DNA of 64,000 bases from Bradyrhizobium sp. 138 (GTDB lineage Bacteria; Pseudomonadota; Alphaproteobacteria; Rhizobiales; Xanthobacteraceae), in NCBI RefSeq assembly GCF_023074075.1, contig NZ_JADPKT010000084.1, positions 279,086 to 343,085 on the forward strand, in the 5' to 3' direction. A program made the translations under genes and the position numbers. Positions 16,727 through 25,520 of this stretch are shown piece by piece (within the stretch, counting starts at the first letter, position 1; every line of letters starts with the position of its first letter). Under the pieces are notes generated by a model that saw only the letters and a list, made by a program, of their open reading frames with translations, was not told the origin of the DNA and did no database searches.

Positions 16727-18187
16727 ATGAACGCACATGCAGGCACGGTCCGCGGCAAAGAGCGCTATCGCTCCGGCGTGATGGAATACAAGCGCATGGG
16801 CTATTGGGAGCCCGACTACACGCCAAAGGACACCGACGTCATCGCGCTGTTTCGCGTCACGCCGCAGGAAGGCGTCGACCCCATCGAGGCGTCGGCCGCC
16901 GTCGCCGGTGAATCCTCGACCGCGACCTGGACCGTGGTGTGGACCGACCGCCTTACCGCCGCGGAGAAATATCGCGCAAAATGCTACCGCGTCGATCCGG
17001 TGCCGGGCACGCCGGGCTCGTACTTCGCTTACATCGCCTATGACCTCGACCTGTTCGAGCCGGGCTCGATCGCAAACCTCTCGGCCTCGATCATCGGCAA
17101 CGTGTTCGGCTTCAAGCCGCTGAAGGCGCTGCGGCTCGAAGACATGCGATTCCCCGTCGCCTATGTGAAGACCTTTCAGGGACCGGCGACCGGCATCGTG
17201 GTCGAGCGCGAGCGGCTGGACAAGTTCGGCCGGCCGCTGCTGGGCGCGACGGTAAAGCCGAAGCTCGGGCTTTCGGGGCGCAACTATGGCCGCGTCGTCT
17301 ACGAGGCGCTGAAGGGCGGGCTCGACTTCACCAAGGATGACGAGAACATCAACTCGCAGCCCTTCATGCACTGGCGCGATCGTTTCCTGTACTGCATGGA
17401 AGCGGTGAACCGCGCGCAGGCCGCCTCGGGTGAAGTGAAGGGCACCTACCTGAACGTCACCGCGGGCACGATGGAGGACATGTACGAGCGCGCGGAGTTC
17501 GCCAAGGAGCTCGGGTCGTGCATCGTCATGATCGACCTCGTGATCGGTTACACCGCGATCCAGTCGATGGCCAAATGGGCGCGGCGCAACGACATGATCC
17601 TGCATCTGCACCGCGCCGGCCACTCGACCTATACGCGGCAGAAGAGCCATGGCGTGTCGTTCCGCGTCATCGCGAAGTGGATGCGGCTCGCCGGTGTCGA
17701 TCACATCCATGCCGGCACGGTGGTCGGCAAGCTCGAAGGCGATCCCAACACCACCCGCGGCTACTACGACGTTTGCCGCGAGGACTTCAATCCGACCAAG
17801 CTCGAGCACGGCCTGTTCTTCGACCAGTCCTGGGCGAGCCTCAACAAGATGATGCCGGTCGCATCGGGCGGCATTCATGCCGGCCAGATGCACCAGTTGC
17901 TGGATCTGCTGGGTGAGGATGTCGTGCTGCAATTCGGCGGCGGCACCATCGGCCACCCCATGGGCATTGCGGCCGGCGCGATCGCCAACCGCGTGGCGCT
18001 GGAAGCGATGATCCTCGCTCGCAACGAGGGCCGCGATTACGTCCACGAGGGCCCGGAGATCCTGGCCAGGGCGGCCGAGACCTGCACGCCGCTGAAGGCG
18101 GCGCTCGAGGTCTGGAAGGACGTCACCTTCAACTATCAATCCACCGACACGCCGGACTTCGTGCCGACCGCGCTCGAAACCGTTTGA
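16727..18187 (+). CDS. cbbL: RuBisCO large subunit, form IC (red type)
   Basis: This 486-residue subunit carries out carboxylation and oxygenation of RuBP. The catalytic Lys lies in GATVKPK (K177), the carbamylated Lys in FTKDDEN (K203), and loop 6 is seen as VVGKLEGD. The long N-terminus (MNAHAGTVRGKERYRSG) and the association with cbbX mark a red-type form IC enzyme. An AGGAGAG site precedes the ATG. cbbS follows by 11 bp. Confidence 0.97.
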   Translation: MNAHAGTVRGKERYRSGVMEYKRMGYWEPDYTPKDTDVIALFRVTPQEGVDPIEASAAVAGESSTATWTVVWTDRLTAAEKYRAKCYRVDPVPGTPGSYFAYIAYDLDLFEPGSIANLSASIIGNVFGFKPLKALRLEDMRFPVAYVKTFQGPATGIVVERERLDKFGRPLLGATVKPKLGLSGRNYGRVVYEALKGGLDFTKDDENINSQPFMHWRDRFLYCMEAVNRAQAASGEVKGTYLNVTAGTMEDMYERAEFAKELGSCIVMIDLVIGYTAIQSMAKWARRNDMILHLHRAGHSTYTRQKSHGVSFRVIAKWMRLAGVDHIHAGTVVGKLEGDPNTTRGYYDVCREDFNPTKLEHGLFFDQSWASLNKMMPVASGGIHAGQMHQLLDLLGEDVVLQFGGGTIGHPMGIAAGAIANRVALEAMILARNEGRDYVHEGPEILARAAETCTPLKAALEVWKDVTFNYQSTDTPDFVPTALETV

Positions 18188-18198
18188 GGAGAATTGAC

Positions 18199-18606
18199 AT
18201 GAAGCTGACTCAAGGCTGCTTCTCGTTCCTGCCCGATCTCACCGACGATCAGATCACCAAGCAGGTGCAGTATTGCCTGACCAAAGGCTGGGCGGTGAAC
18301 ATCGAGTTCACCGACGATCCCCATCCCCGCAATACCTATTGGGAGATGTGGGGCCTGCCGATGTTCGATCTCCAGGATGCCGCCGGCGTGATGATGGAGC
18401 TCGCGGAGTGCCGCAGGGTATATGGCGACCGTTACATCCGCATCAGCGGCTTCGATTCCAGCCATGGCTGGGAATCGGTGCGGATCTCCTTCCTCGTCAA
18501 CCGGCCGCCGCAAGAGGCGGAGTTCGAGCTGGTGCGGCAGGAAGTCGGCGGCCGCGCCATCCGTTACACCACCGTGCGCCGACAGGTCGCGCACGCGTCA
18601 ACTTAA
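18199..18606 (+). CDS. cbbS: RuBisCO small subunit
   Basis: This 135-residue small subunit assembles as L8S8 with CbbL. The MKLTQGCFSFLPDLTD start is typical, and the C-terminal extension of about 30 residues is typical of red-type small subunits, where it helps assembly. A GAGGAG site lies before the ATG; an earlier in-frame start at 18184 lacks one. It is followed by a hairpin before cbbX. Confidence 0.96.
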   Translation: MKLTQGCFSFLPDLTDDQITKQVQYCLTKGWAVNIEFTDDPHPRNTYWEMWGLPMFDLQDAAGVMMELAECRRVYGDRYIRISGFDSSHGWESVRISFLVNRPPQEAEFELVRQEVGGRAIRYTTVRRQVAHAST

Positions 18607-18659
18607 GTCATCCGCTTCCGCGCGGAGCTCTCCCTGCTCCGCATCCTTGGCGGACCACT

Positions 18660-18694
18660 GCTTCGCCGCTCCCCCGCGGCGAAGCTCTTTTCTT
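18660..18694 (+). terminator. Terminator-like hairpin between cbbS and cbbX
   Basis: A perfect 10-bp stem (GCTTCGCCGC at 18660-18669, complement at 18676-18685) has a six-base C-rich loop and is followed by TCTTTTCTT. It lies inside the operon and could act as an attenuator that lowers cbbX-cbbE relative to cbbLS, or stabilise the cbbLS 3' end. Confidence 0.7.
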
Positions 18695-18705
18695 CGAGGG
18701 TAGCT

Positions 18706-19638
18706 ATGCTGGATGTTCCCCACACAACCACGACTGAGCCCAGCGAGACCAGTTTCGATCTGCGCAAGGAAGCTGAAGCGGCTGGGATCACCGACACGCT
18801 GCAGCAGCTCGAGCAGGAGCTGGTCGGATTGAAGCCGGTGAAGAACCGCGTGCGCCAGATCGCCTCGCTGCTGCTGATCGAACGTATCAGGCAGCGCGCG
18901 GGCCTGGCCTCCGCACCGCCGACGCTGCACATGTCGTTCACCGGAAATCCCGGCACCGGCAAGACCACGGTGGCGCTGCGCATGGCGAAGATCCTGCATG
19001 GCCTCGGCTTCGTGCGGCGCGGGCAGGTCATCTCGGTGACGCGCGACGATCTCGTCGGCCAATATATCGGCCACACCGCGCCGAAGACCAAGGAGATCCT
19101 GAAGAAGGCGATGGGCGGCGTGCTGTTCATCGACGAGGCCTACTATCTCCACCGGCCCGACAACGAGCGCGACTACGGCCAGGAGGCGATCGAGATCCTG
19201 CTCCAGGTGATGGAGAACCAGCGCGAAGACCTGGTCGTGATCCTCGCCGGCTATGGCGAGCGGATGACGAAATTCTTCGCCTCCAATCCCGGCTTCCGTT
19301 CGCGCATCGCGCATCACATCGAATTTCCGGACTATGCCGAAGCCGAGCTGCTCGTCATCGCCGAGCTGATGCTGAAGGAGCGCGGCTATCGCTTCTCGGC
19401 GGCGGCGCGCCAGGCGTTCGAGAAATACATCGCGCTGCGCCGGACGCAGCCGTTCTTCTCCAACGCGCGCTCGATCCGCAACGCCGTCGACCGCATCCGG
19501 TTGCGGCAGGCCGATCGCCTGATGTCCGATCTCGACCGCATGCTCGATGTCGCCGACCTCGAAACCATCGATCCCATGGATGTCCTGGCGAGCCGCGTCT
19601 TCAGCGGCGGCGCTGATGCGGGGAGTGCAAAGCCATGA
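18706..19638 (+). CDS. cbbX: Red-type RuBisCO activase, AAA+ protein
   Basis: This 310-residue AAA+ ATPase forms a RuBP-activated hexamer that releases inhibitory sugar phosphates by pulling on the CbbL C-terminus. Walker A is GNPGTGKTT and Walker B is VLFIDEAYYL. Length is standard. It is 99 bp behind cbbS, across the hairpin, and its stop overlaps the cbbE start (ATGA). Confidence 0.95.
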   Translation: MLDVPHTTTTEPSETSFDLRKEAEAAGITDTLQQLEQELVGLKPVKNRVRQIASLLLIERIRQRAGLASAPPTLHMSFTGNPGTGKTTVALRMAKILHGLGFVRRGQVISVTRDDLVGQYIGHTAPKTKEILKKAMGGVLFIDEAYYLHRPDNERDYGQEAIEILLQVMENQREDLVVILAGYGERMTKFFASNPGFRSRIAHHIEFPDYAEAELLVIAELMLKERGYRFSAAARQAFEKYIALRRTQPFFSNARSIRNAVDRIRLRQADRLMSDLDRMLDVADLETIDPMDVLASRVFSGGADAGSAKP

Positions 19639-20372
19639 CCAGAGAGATCATCATCGCTCCCTCTATCCTGGCGGCGGATTTCGCCCGCCTCGGCGAGGAG
19701 ATCGCGGCCATCGACACGGCCGGCGCCGACTGGATCCATTGCGACATCATGGACGGACACTTCGTGCCGAATATCAGCTTTGGCGCCGATGTCATCAAGG
19801 CGATCCGACCGATGACGAAGAAGATCTTCGACGTGCATCTGATGATCGCGCCCGTCGATCCTTATCTCGAAGCGTTCGCGAAGGCCGGAGCTGATATCAT
19901 CACGGTGCACGCCGAAGCCGGCCCGCATCTCGACCGCTCGCTGCAGGCGATCCGCGGCCTCGGCAAGAAGGCCGGTGTCAGCCTGTGCCCATCAACGCCC
20001 GAGAGCGCGATCGCCTATGTGCTCGATCGCGTCGATCTCGTGCTGGTGATGACGGTCAATCCGGGATTTGGCGGTCAGTCCTTCCTCGAATCCCAGCTCG
20101 AGAAGATCGAGCGGATCAAAACCATGATCGGCGACCGGCCGATCCGGCTCGAGGTCGACGGTGGTGTCACGCGCGACAATGCCGCCGCGGTGGCGGCAGC
20201 GGGCGCCGATACGCTGGTGGCTGGTTCAGCTGTGTTTCGCGGCAAGAGCGTTGCCGAATATGCCGCAAATATCCAGGCCATTCGCACCGCGGCCGACACG
20301 GGCTGGGTTCCGAAGCGGCAAGATAATGCTGTGCATCCGATGCGCCTCGGCGAAGGCGCGCGCACCCGGTAG
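19635..20372 (+). CDS. cbbE: Ribulose-phosphate 3-epimerase
   Basis: This 245-residue TIM-barrel enzyme interconverts xylulose 5-phosphate and ribulose 5-phosphate. HCDIMDGHFVPNISFG and VMTVNPGFGGQSF are the two signature segments. It is the last cbb gene, translationally coupled to cbbX. The final ~20 residues extend beyond the usual end of Rpe. Confidence 0.95.
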   Translation: MTREIIIAPSILAADFARLGEEIAAIDTAGADWIHCDIMDGHFVPNISFGADVIKAIRPMTKKIFDVHLMIAPVDPYLEAFAKAGADIITVHAEAGPHLDRSLQAIRGLGKKAGVSLCPSTPESAIAYVLDRVDLVLVMTVNPGFGGQSFLESQLEKIERIKTMIGDRPIRLEVDGGVTRDNAAAVAAAGADTLVAGSAVFRGKSVAEYAANIQAIRTAADTGWVPKRQDNAVHPMRLGEGARTR

Positions 20373-20826
20373 ATTACGGGGCGGCCTCACCAAGCGATTG
20401 CGCCGAGATGTCGATGGCTTCGGGGAGTCGCATTATCTCCCGGAGTAATACGGAGAAATTGGCACGAGTCGGCAATACCTTCATGCCGGGGTAACCAACG
20501 GTGTCGAAGTACGCACGCGATTAACGGCGACGCAATGCGCTGTCTCACAATCTGTGGTTCAAGGACTGCAGAGAGCCGTGGGATGCAGATTCAATATCGT
20601 CACTGGAATGCGGAGCGGACGCCCTGCGCTCTACGCCTAGGCCCTGGATCCGGAGGCGGAATTTCTAGCGTTAGTCGACAGCCGTTTGGAACTTTGGCCC
20701 AGACATATATTTCCTAACAACGAGCGGAGGCCAGGCACGAGGACGGGCGCAGCAAATCTTTTGCACAACCGCCATCGGCCTGACGCAAATCGGGGCAATA
20801 AGCTTTGCCAATGCGAGGGAGGTCTC
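20373..20826. other. Intergenic stretch with no gene seen
   Basis: About 450 bases after the cbb operon lack a convincing gene. A small imperfect hairpin (ATTA-CTCC with GGAG-TAAT, near 20431-20448) may terminate the operon weakly. GGAAC at about 20691 has no EcfG-type -10. The right end carries the GGGAGG site of the next gene. Confidence 0.45.
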
Positions 20827-21039
20827 ATGGAGAACGTACGTCGCTACCGGGCGCTGGCGTCCCTGTGTCGTCAGCAGGCGGCCTACCGGCCGCTCCAGAA
20901 CTGGGAACTCCTCGGCCAGGCCGAGCATTTCGAATATCTCGCCGAGGTCGAGCTCAAGGCGCATTTCGATGCGTGCAATGTGCAACATGACGAGGGCGCC
21001 GCAGCGCCCGCGACCTGGGAGACCCCGGTCGCGGCGTAA
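20827..21039 (+). CDS. Small conserved protein, ENVRRYR family (paralogue 2)
   Basis: This 70-residue helical protein starts MENVRRYRALASLCRQ and aligns over about 45 residues with the protein at 7303-7512. A GGGAGG ribosome site lies 6 bases before the ATG, stronger than for its paralogue. Function is unknown. Confidence 0.68.
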   Translation: MENVRRYRALASLCRQQAAYRPLQNWELLGQAEHFEYLAEVELKAHFDACNVQHDEGAAAPATWETPVAA

Positions 21040-21054
21040 CGGTGCCTGTTAGTC

Positions 21055-21891
21055 TCAATGCGACATCAGCGTCGGGACCGTCATGGCTTCCAGCATGGCG
21101 CGGGTGACGCCGCCGAGAACACGTTCCTGCAATCGCGAATGGCCGTAGCCGCCCATCACCAGGAGATCGAGCCCCTCGTCGGCCGCCAGCGACAGGATGG
21201 TCGGCTGGATGTCGGCGCGCGTCGCCGACAACCCGACCGTGCGGGTCGACAGTCCGTGCCGGCCCAGATGTCTTGCCAGATTGGTCGCTGAAGCTTCGTC
21301 CGAGACCGCATTGTCCTCGTTGATGGTGATGATCACGATCTCATCGGCGCGCGCCAGGAACGGTGCGGCGTCGCGCACGGCGCGGGCCGCGACGCGGCTA
21401 CCGTCCCAGCAGATGCCGATCCGCCCGGCCTTGAACGCGCCATGGAAGGTGTAGGGCAGGAACAACACCGGGCCGCCGGCCTGGAACAGGATCTCGCCCG
21501 GCACGTCGTTGTCGAACGTGCCGTGCGCAGGCTCGGGCTGAAGCACGACGCTGAGGTCGTGCAGCCGCGCCATCTCGCCGAGCGAGCCGGCTGCATCCAC
21601 CGGGATCGCGTCGAGCGCGCGGCAGGCGTAGGAGATGCCGGCGTTCGCCGCTTCGATTTCGAACACGGACAGCGCGGCCTCGGCTCGCTCCACGGCGCGC
21701 TCGCGCTCCAGTTCGAACACGGCGGCGACCGCAGCGCCGCCCTCCATCAGGTAAGCTGCGCTCGTCGCGACATAGCCGATCGCGACCGCGTCGAGATGAG
21801 CGTTGAACTGGGCCGCGAGCGAAATCGAGCCGTCGATCGCCGAACGCATGGGGCGTTCGGTCGGGATATGGACGAGAATGTCTTTGTACAT
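21055..21891 (-). CDS. Tandem-type universal stress protein
   Basis: This 278-residue UspA-family protein has a first Usp-like half from MYKDILVH and a second half ending in the nucleotide-loop signature VMGGYGHSRLQERVLGG (G-x2-G-x9-G type). Such proteins bind ATP or other ligands and accumulate in stress; the exact role is unknown. A GGAGG site lies upstream of the chosen ATG; an upstream start at 21933 lacks one. It converges on the small gene at 20827. Confidence 0.87.
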   Translation of the reverse strand: MYKDILVHIPTERPMRSAIDGSISLAAQFNAHLDAVAIGYVATSAAYLMEGGAAVAAVFELERERAVERAEAALSVFEIEAANAGISYACRALDAIPVDAAGSLGEMARLHDLSVVLQPEPAHGTFDNDVPGEILFQAGGPVLFLPYTFHGAFKAGRIGICWDGSRVAARAVRDAAPFLARADEIVIITINEDNAVSDEASATNLARHLGRHGLSTRTVGLSATRADIQPTILSLAADEGLDLLVMGGYGHSRLQERVLGGVTRAMLEAMTVPTLMSH

Positions 21892-22043
21892 GGGGCGCCT
21901 CCGATAAGGATCATTCGGTGGGCAGTTTTTCACTGCCCGAGAGACCCGCGTTGAGCTGCATCAAATGCGGCGGGACGATCTCCGCCCGCTCGCATGTTCT
22001 TTGCCAAGATTTAATGGGACGGACGGGACACCGTAAGGTGACG

Positions 22044-22086
22044 ATGTCCATGTTGGCTGCAAGGCGACAGCTTCCAACATGGACAT
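22044..22086. promoter_or_regulatory. 13-bp perfect inverted repeat just upstream of degP
   Basis: ATGTCCATGTTGG (22044-22056) is perfectly inverted at 22074-22086 around a 17-base loop. It ends 6 bases before the degP ATG, where a ribosome site would normally be. It could be an mRNA stem controlling translation or an operator for a dimeric repressor. Confidence 0.6.
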
Positions 22087-22092
22087 TTCGAC

Positions 22093-23640
22093 ATGAACGA
22101 TCGCGTCAATTCCGATACCACGACATCCCGCAAGATCTTGAGGCCGCGCCGGCTCGCGCTGCTCGGCACCGTGGCCGCGCTCGGCGTGGCCGTGCTGGCG
22201 GCTTCTCCCGGCTCGTCGCCGTTCGGTCCGAACCCCTTCATTGCGCCGGCCCAGGCCGCGGAATCCACCGCGACCCCGCCGGGCTTCGGTGACCTCGTCA
22301 GCAAGGTCAAGCCTGCCGTCATCTCGGTGCGGGTCAGGATCGACCAGGACAACGGCAAGAGCGCCATGCTGCAACAGAACCGGATGGACTCTGACGAGGA
22401 TTCCCCGTTCGATCAGTTCTCGCGGCAGTTCGGCTTCCGCTTCCCGGGCGGCCCGAACGGCATGCCGCGCCAGCGCCATCAGATGATCACGGGCGAAGGC
22501 TCCGGCTTCTTCATCTCCGCCGACGGCTATGCCGTGACCAACAACCACGTCGTCGACCACGCCACGTCGGTGCAGGTGACGATGGACGACGGCACCAGCT
22601 ACACCGCGAAGGTCGTCGGCACCGATCCCAAGACCGATCTCGCGCTGATCAAGGTCGACGGCAAGAAGGACTTTCCGTTCGTCAAATTCTCCGACCAGAA
22701 GCCGCGCATCGGCGACTGGGTGGTCGCGGTCGGCAATCCCTTCGGGCTCGGCGGCACCGTGACCGCCGGCATCGTCTCGGCCAGCGGCCGCGACATCGGC
22801 AACGGTCCCTATGACGATTTCATCCAGATCGACGCGCCGATCAACAAGGGCAATTCCGGCGGCCCGGCGTTCGACATGAATGGCAACGTGATCGGCGTGA
22901 ACACTGCGATCTTCTCGCCCTCCGGCGGCTCGGTCGGCATCGGCTTCGACATTCCGGCCTCGACCGCAAAACTCGTCGTCGCGCAGCTGAAGGACAAGGG
23001 CGCGGTCACCCGTGGCTGGCTCGGCGTACAGGTGCAACCGGTGACGTCAGAGATTGCCGACAGCCTCGGCCTGAAGGAGGCGCGCGGCGCCATCGTCGAC
23101 AGTCCGCAGGACGGCAGCCCGGCGGCCAAGGCGGGCATCGCGGCGGGTGACGTCATCACCGCCGTCAACGGCACCGCGATCAAGGACTCCCGCGACCTCG
23201 CCCGCACCATCGCCACCCTGGCCCCGGGCAGCTCGGTGAAGCTCGACGTCTTCCACAACGGCGGCACCAAGACGCTGACGCTCGCCCTCGGCGAGCTGCC
23301 GAACGAGCGGCAGGCCAAAGCAAATGGCGATGCTGACGAGGGCAGGGGGCAGCCGAGCGCGGGCGCACCGCGTCTTGGGCTCGGCCTGGCTCCGGCCGGT
23401 GACGTCCAGGGCGCCGGCCAGAAGGGTGTTGTCGTCACAGAGGTCGATCCGCAAGGACCGGCAGCGCAGCGCGGCATCCAGACCGGCGACGTCATCCTCA
23501 ATGTCGGCGGCAAGGCCGTCGCCAATGTCGGCGACGTCCGCGCGGAGCTGGCGCAGGCCAAATCGTCGGGCAAGCGCAGCGTGCTGCTGCAGGTCAGAAG
23601 TGCGGAGGCGACGAGGTTCGTGGCGGTGCCACTCGCCTGA
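22093..23640 (+). CDS. degP: DegP/HtrA-type periplasmic serine protease (Do family)
   Basis: This 515-residue protease/chaperone of the envelope has a cytoplasmic basic head, a membrane/signal segment (about 20-40), a trypsin-like domain with the H152-D182-S255 triad (NNHVVDH, TDLAL, GNSGGP), and two PDZ domains (about 290-385 and 420-510). It degrades or refolds damaged periplasmic proteins. No Shine-Dalgarno is visible; instead a perfect 13-bp inverted repeat abuts the start. A strong terminator follows. Confidence 0.93.
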   Translation: MNDRVNSDTTTSRKILRPRRLALLGTVAALGVAVLAASPGSSPFGPNPFIAPAQAAESTATPPGFGDLVSKVKPAVISVRVRIDQDNGKSAMLQQNRMDSDEDSPFDQFSRQFGFRFPGGPNGMPRQRHQMITGEGSGFFISADGYAVTNNHVVDHATSVQVTMDDGTSYTAKVVGTDPKTDLALIKVDGKKDFPFVKFSDQKPRIGDWVVAVGNPFGLGGTVTAGIVSASGRDIGNGPYDDFIQIDAPINKGNSGGPAFDMNGNVIGVNTAIFSPSGGSVGIGFDIPASTAKLVVAQLKDKGAVTRGWLGVQVQPVTSEIADSLGLKEARGAIVDSPQDGSPAAKAGIAAGDVITAVNGTAIKDSRDLARTIATLAPGSSVKLDVFHNGGTKTLTLALGELPNERQAKANGDADEGRGQPSAGAPRLGLGLAPAGDVQGAGQKGVVVTEVDPQGPAAQRGIQTGDVILNVGGKAVANVGDVRAELAQAKSSGKRSVLLQVRSAEATRFVAVPLA

Positions 23641-23664
23641 GGCGAACATCGTCAGTCAAAATCT

Positions 23665-23696
23665 AAAAAGGCGGCCCTCGGGGCCGCCTTTTCCGT
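23665..23696 (+). terminator. Rho-independent terminator after degP
   Basis: An 11-bp perfect stem (23667-23677 with 23681-23691) with a TCG loop is flanked by A-run and T-run, 27 bp after the stop. Confidence 0.9.
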
Positions 23697-23917
23697 TTGC
23701 CTTCAGAATTTGGAGAGAGCCATCGATAACATTCTCGTTAACGGCAGGGACGATGACCCGGTTCGTCCGAAAAAGCCGTGTTCGCTCATCACAGTTCCGA
23801 CTTGCTCGAGGTCTGCCGCGGCAATGTCGCCGCTGAAACCGGGTTGCAAGCGTGGAACTTCGAACCCGCGGTTCGTCTTGTGGAACTGGCCGGTGGTTCG
23901 GATTGATCGGTGCCGAC

Positions 23918-24280
23918 ATGGATCGATTGAAGCTCTCGCTGAGAGGTGCGCTGCTCGCGGCGCCGTTCGTGCTTTGGGGCGGAAACGCGCTTGGTCGCGA
24001 TGATGGCCGCTACGCGGACTCACCGCTCAAGCCCTGGTTCGACAGCCTGCGCAGCCACCTCGGTCCGTGCTGCTCGGACGCCGATGGTTTTGCCGTCGCC
24101 GATCCCGACTGGGAGTCGCACAACGGGCATTATCGCGTGCGTCTCGAGGGGGAATGGATCGACGTGCCTGATGAAGCCGTCATCACCGAGCCGAACCGCG
24201 CCGGCCGCACCATGGTGTGGCCGGTGAAGACCGCGTTCGGGGTCTCGATCCGCTGCTTCATGCCGGGCAGCATGATCTGA
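23918..24280 (+). CDS. Small secreted protein of unknown function
   Basis: This 120-residue protein begins with a signal peptide (about 1-27) and has a mature domain with a CC pair (GPCCSDADG) and a third Cys near the C-terminus (IRCFMPG), so disulfides are likely. I do not recognise a named domain. Two GGAAC boxes upstream lack a -10 at the right spacing. Confidence 0.65.
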   Translation: MDRLKLSLRGALLAAPFVLWGGNALGRDDGRYADSPLKPWFDSLRSHLGPCCSDADGFAVADPDWESHNGHYRVRLEGEWIDVPDEAVITEPNRAGRTMVWPVKTAFGVSIRCFMPGSMI

Positions 24281-24292
24281 GACAGGTCAGTC

Positions 24293-24568
24293 TCAACGCT
24301 TGCTGGATTTGCGCTTCGACGATGTCTTGGTTGTCTTCTTGGTCGTCCTCTTCTTGGACGCCTTCTTCGAGGCCTTCTTCGGGACCTTCTTGCCCTTCTT
24401 GCGCGCCTTCGACAATCCGATCGCGATCGCCTGCTTGCGACTCTTCACGCGTCCACCACGGCCTTTGCGACCGCTCTTTGCCGTGCCCTTCTTGTAGCGT
24501 CGCATCTCGCTTTCGACATCGCTGCCGGAGCTGCGCGAGTAGCGACGTTTCTTTGCCTTGCGTGCCAT
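24293..24568 (-). CDS. Lys/Arg-rich histone-like small protein (DUF6496-like)
   Basis: This 91-residue protein has about half of its residues Lys, Arg or Ser. It contains a KSRKQAIAIGLSKARKKGKK segment of the DUF6496 type and a tail of Lys-Lys-Ala/Thr repeats resembling histone H1. Binding to nucleic acid is likely from charge alone; no function is established. An AGGGAGA ribosome site and an exact EcfG-type promoter lie upstream. Confidence 0.75.
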   Translation of the reverse strand: MARKAKKRRYSRSSGSDVESEMRRYKKGTAKSGRKGRGGRVKSRKQAIAIGLSKARKKGKKVPKKASKKASKKRTTKKTTKTSSKRKSSKR

Positions 24569-24592
24569 GCATGTTCTCCCTTGGCCGAGGAG

Positions 24593-24617
24593 AACCGTTC
24601 GATGCGGGCATGGTTCC
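24593..24617 (-). promoter_or_regulatory. EcfG-type stress promoter (GGAAC-N16-GGTT)
   Basis: The minus strand reads GGAAC (24613-24617), 16 bases, GGTT (24593-24596), 25 bp before the DUF6496-like start. The spacing and sequence match the alphaproteobacterial general-stress pattern. Confidence 0.7.
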
Positions 24618-24655
24618 GAAAGCGCGCACCCGACATTCCGGGCGCATGCCGCAGC

Positions 24656-24850
24656 CTAGAAGGAATTTGCCAGCTCGATCTCCGCTTCCAGCACCTGGAT
24701 GCGCCGTGCGGCCTCGGTGAAGGACAGATCGCGCGCATATTGCGCGGGCTGATAGGCCTCTTCGCTCAAGCGTTTCAGCCTCAGCGACTGCGCCCGGGTC
24801 ATCTGCTCGGTGAGGAAGACCCTGGCGTCGTATTTACCTTGAACCTGCAT
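24656..24850 (-). CDS. Small helical protein, DUF3072-like
   Basis: This 64-residue protein has the pattern LTEQMTRAQ...LKRLSEEA...LSFTEAARRIQVLE typical of DUF3072, a short helix-loop-helix family of unknown function. A GGAGAAG site precedes the ATG. It is divergent from the gene at 24912 across a 61-bp A/T-rich gap. Confidence 0.72.
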   Translation of the reverse strand: MQVQGKYDARVFLTEQMTRAQSLRLKRLSEEAYQPAQYARDLSFTEAARRIQVLEAEIELANSF

Positions 24851-24911
24851 CTGGCTTCTCCGTTCTGAAATCGTGACTTGACTATATGTTCTTATTTTGT
24901 TCTAAAAAGCC

Positions 24912-25187
24912 ATGGACAACAGAATTAATGAAATTCGACGTAAAATCAGCGCCTTGAGGCTGGAAATGGCCGACGTCGAGGCCGCCGTGCGCGATTGTAT
25001 CAACGGCGATCGCGATTGCACCCCGCAGGCCCTGGTGCAGATGGATTTGCGCCGGAAAGTCAATCTGTTGGTCGGCGAATGGAAGGCTGCCGGCGGCAGT
25101 GATGTCCTGCCCGACGTCCGCGGTCGGATGCGCCTTCGTTCCGTGAAGATAGTCGGCAGTCCCGAGCGCGCGAACACACGGCGCTGA
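24912..25187 (+). CDS. Small hypothetical coiled-coil protein
   Basis: This 91-residue protein has an N-terminal amphipathic helix (about 4-30) with two Cys in DCINGDRDC. No family was recognised and no clear Shine-Dalgarno is seen. It may form an operon with the gene at 25206, 18 bp downstream. Confidence 0.5.
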   Translation: MDNRINEIRRKISALRLEMADVEAAVRDCINGDRDCTPQALVQMDLRRKVNLLVGEWKAAGGSDVLPDVRGRMRLRSVKIVGSPERANTRR

Positions 25188-25205
25188 ATGTCTTGAGGGG
25201 GCGCC

Positions 25206-25415
25206 ATGGAGGAAGACCCGGACACTTACCGGATCCTGAGGTTGCGCGCCGAGATTCTCGAACTGGGCTCGGCCATCCGGCAGTTGCAGCGCGCGGGTCT
25301 CGATGATGCGGCGGCCCAACTTCTGATCGGACGCAAGCGGGCGCAGCTCGAGCATCTCGTGAAGACAAATTCCGTGAGCCCCGGGCTCAACTTCCGAGCA
25401 CGCCGGCCGCAATGA
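25206..25415 (+). CDS. Small hypothetical helical protein
   Basis: This 69-residue soluble protein is mostly one long amphipathic helix (about 8-55). A GAGGGGG ribosome site precedes the ATG. It follows the 24912 gene closely and ends before a strong terminator. Function is unknown. Confidence 0.55.
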   Translation: MEEDPDTYRILRLRAEILELGSAIRQLQRAGLDDAAAQLLIGRKRAQLEHLVKTNSVSPGLNFRARRPQ

Positions 25416-25470
25416 GCTGATGCGCCCGCTCACCGATATAGTGCGCGACTGCCGATCGATCATCGAGACG

Positions 25471-25502
25471 AAAAAGCCCCGCGCTGCCGCGGGGCTTTTG
25501 TT
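25471..25502. terminator. Bidirectional Rho-independent terminator
   Basis: A 12-bp perfect stem with AAAA on one flank and TTTT on the other (AAAAGCCCCGCG and its complement) separates the convergent genes ending at 25415 and 25521. Confidence 0.9.
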
Positions 25503-25520
25503 TGCGATAGGCGCCTGAGC

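Noticed and set aside
23852..23917. EcfG promoter for the secreted protein at 23918
   Set aside because: Two GGAAC boxes exist but the GGTT/CGTC elements are at 11 or 15 bases, outside the accepted spacing.
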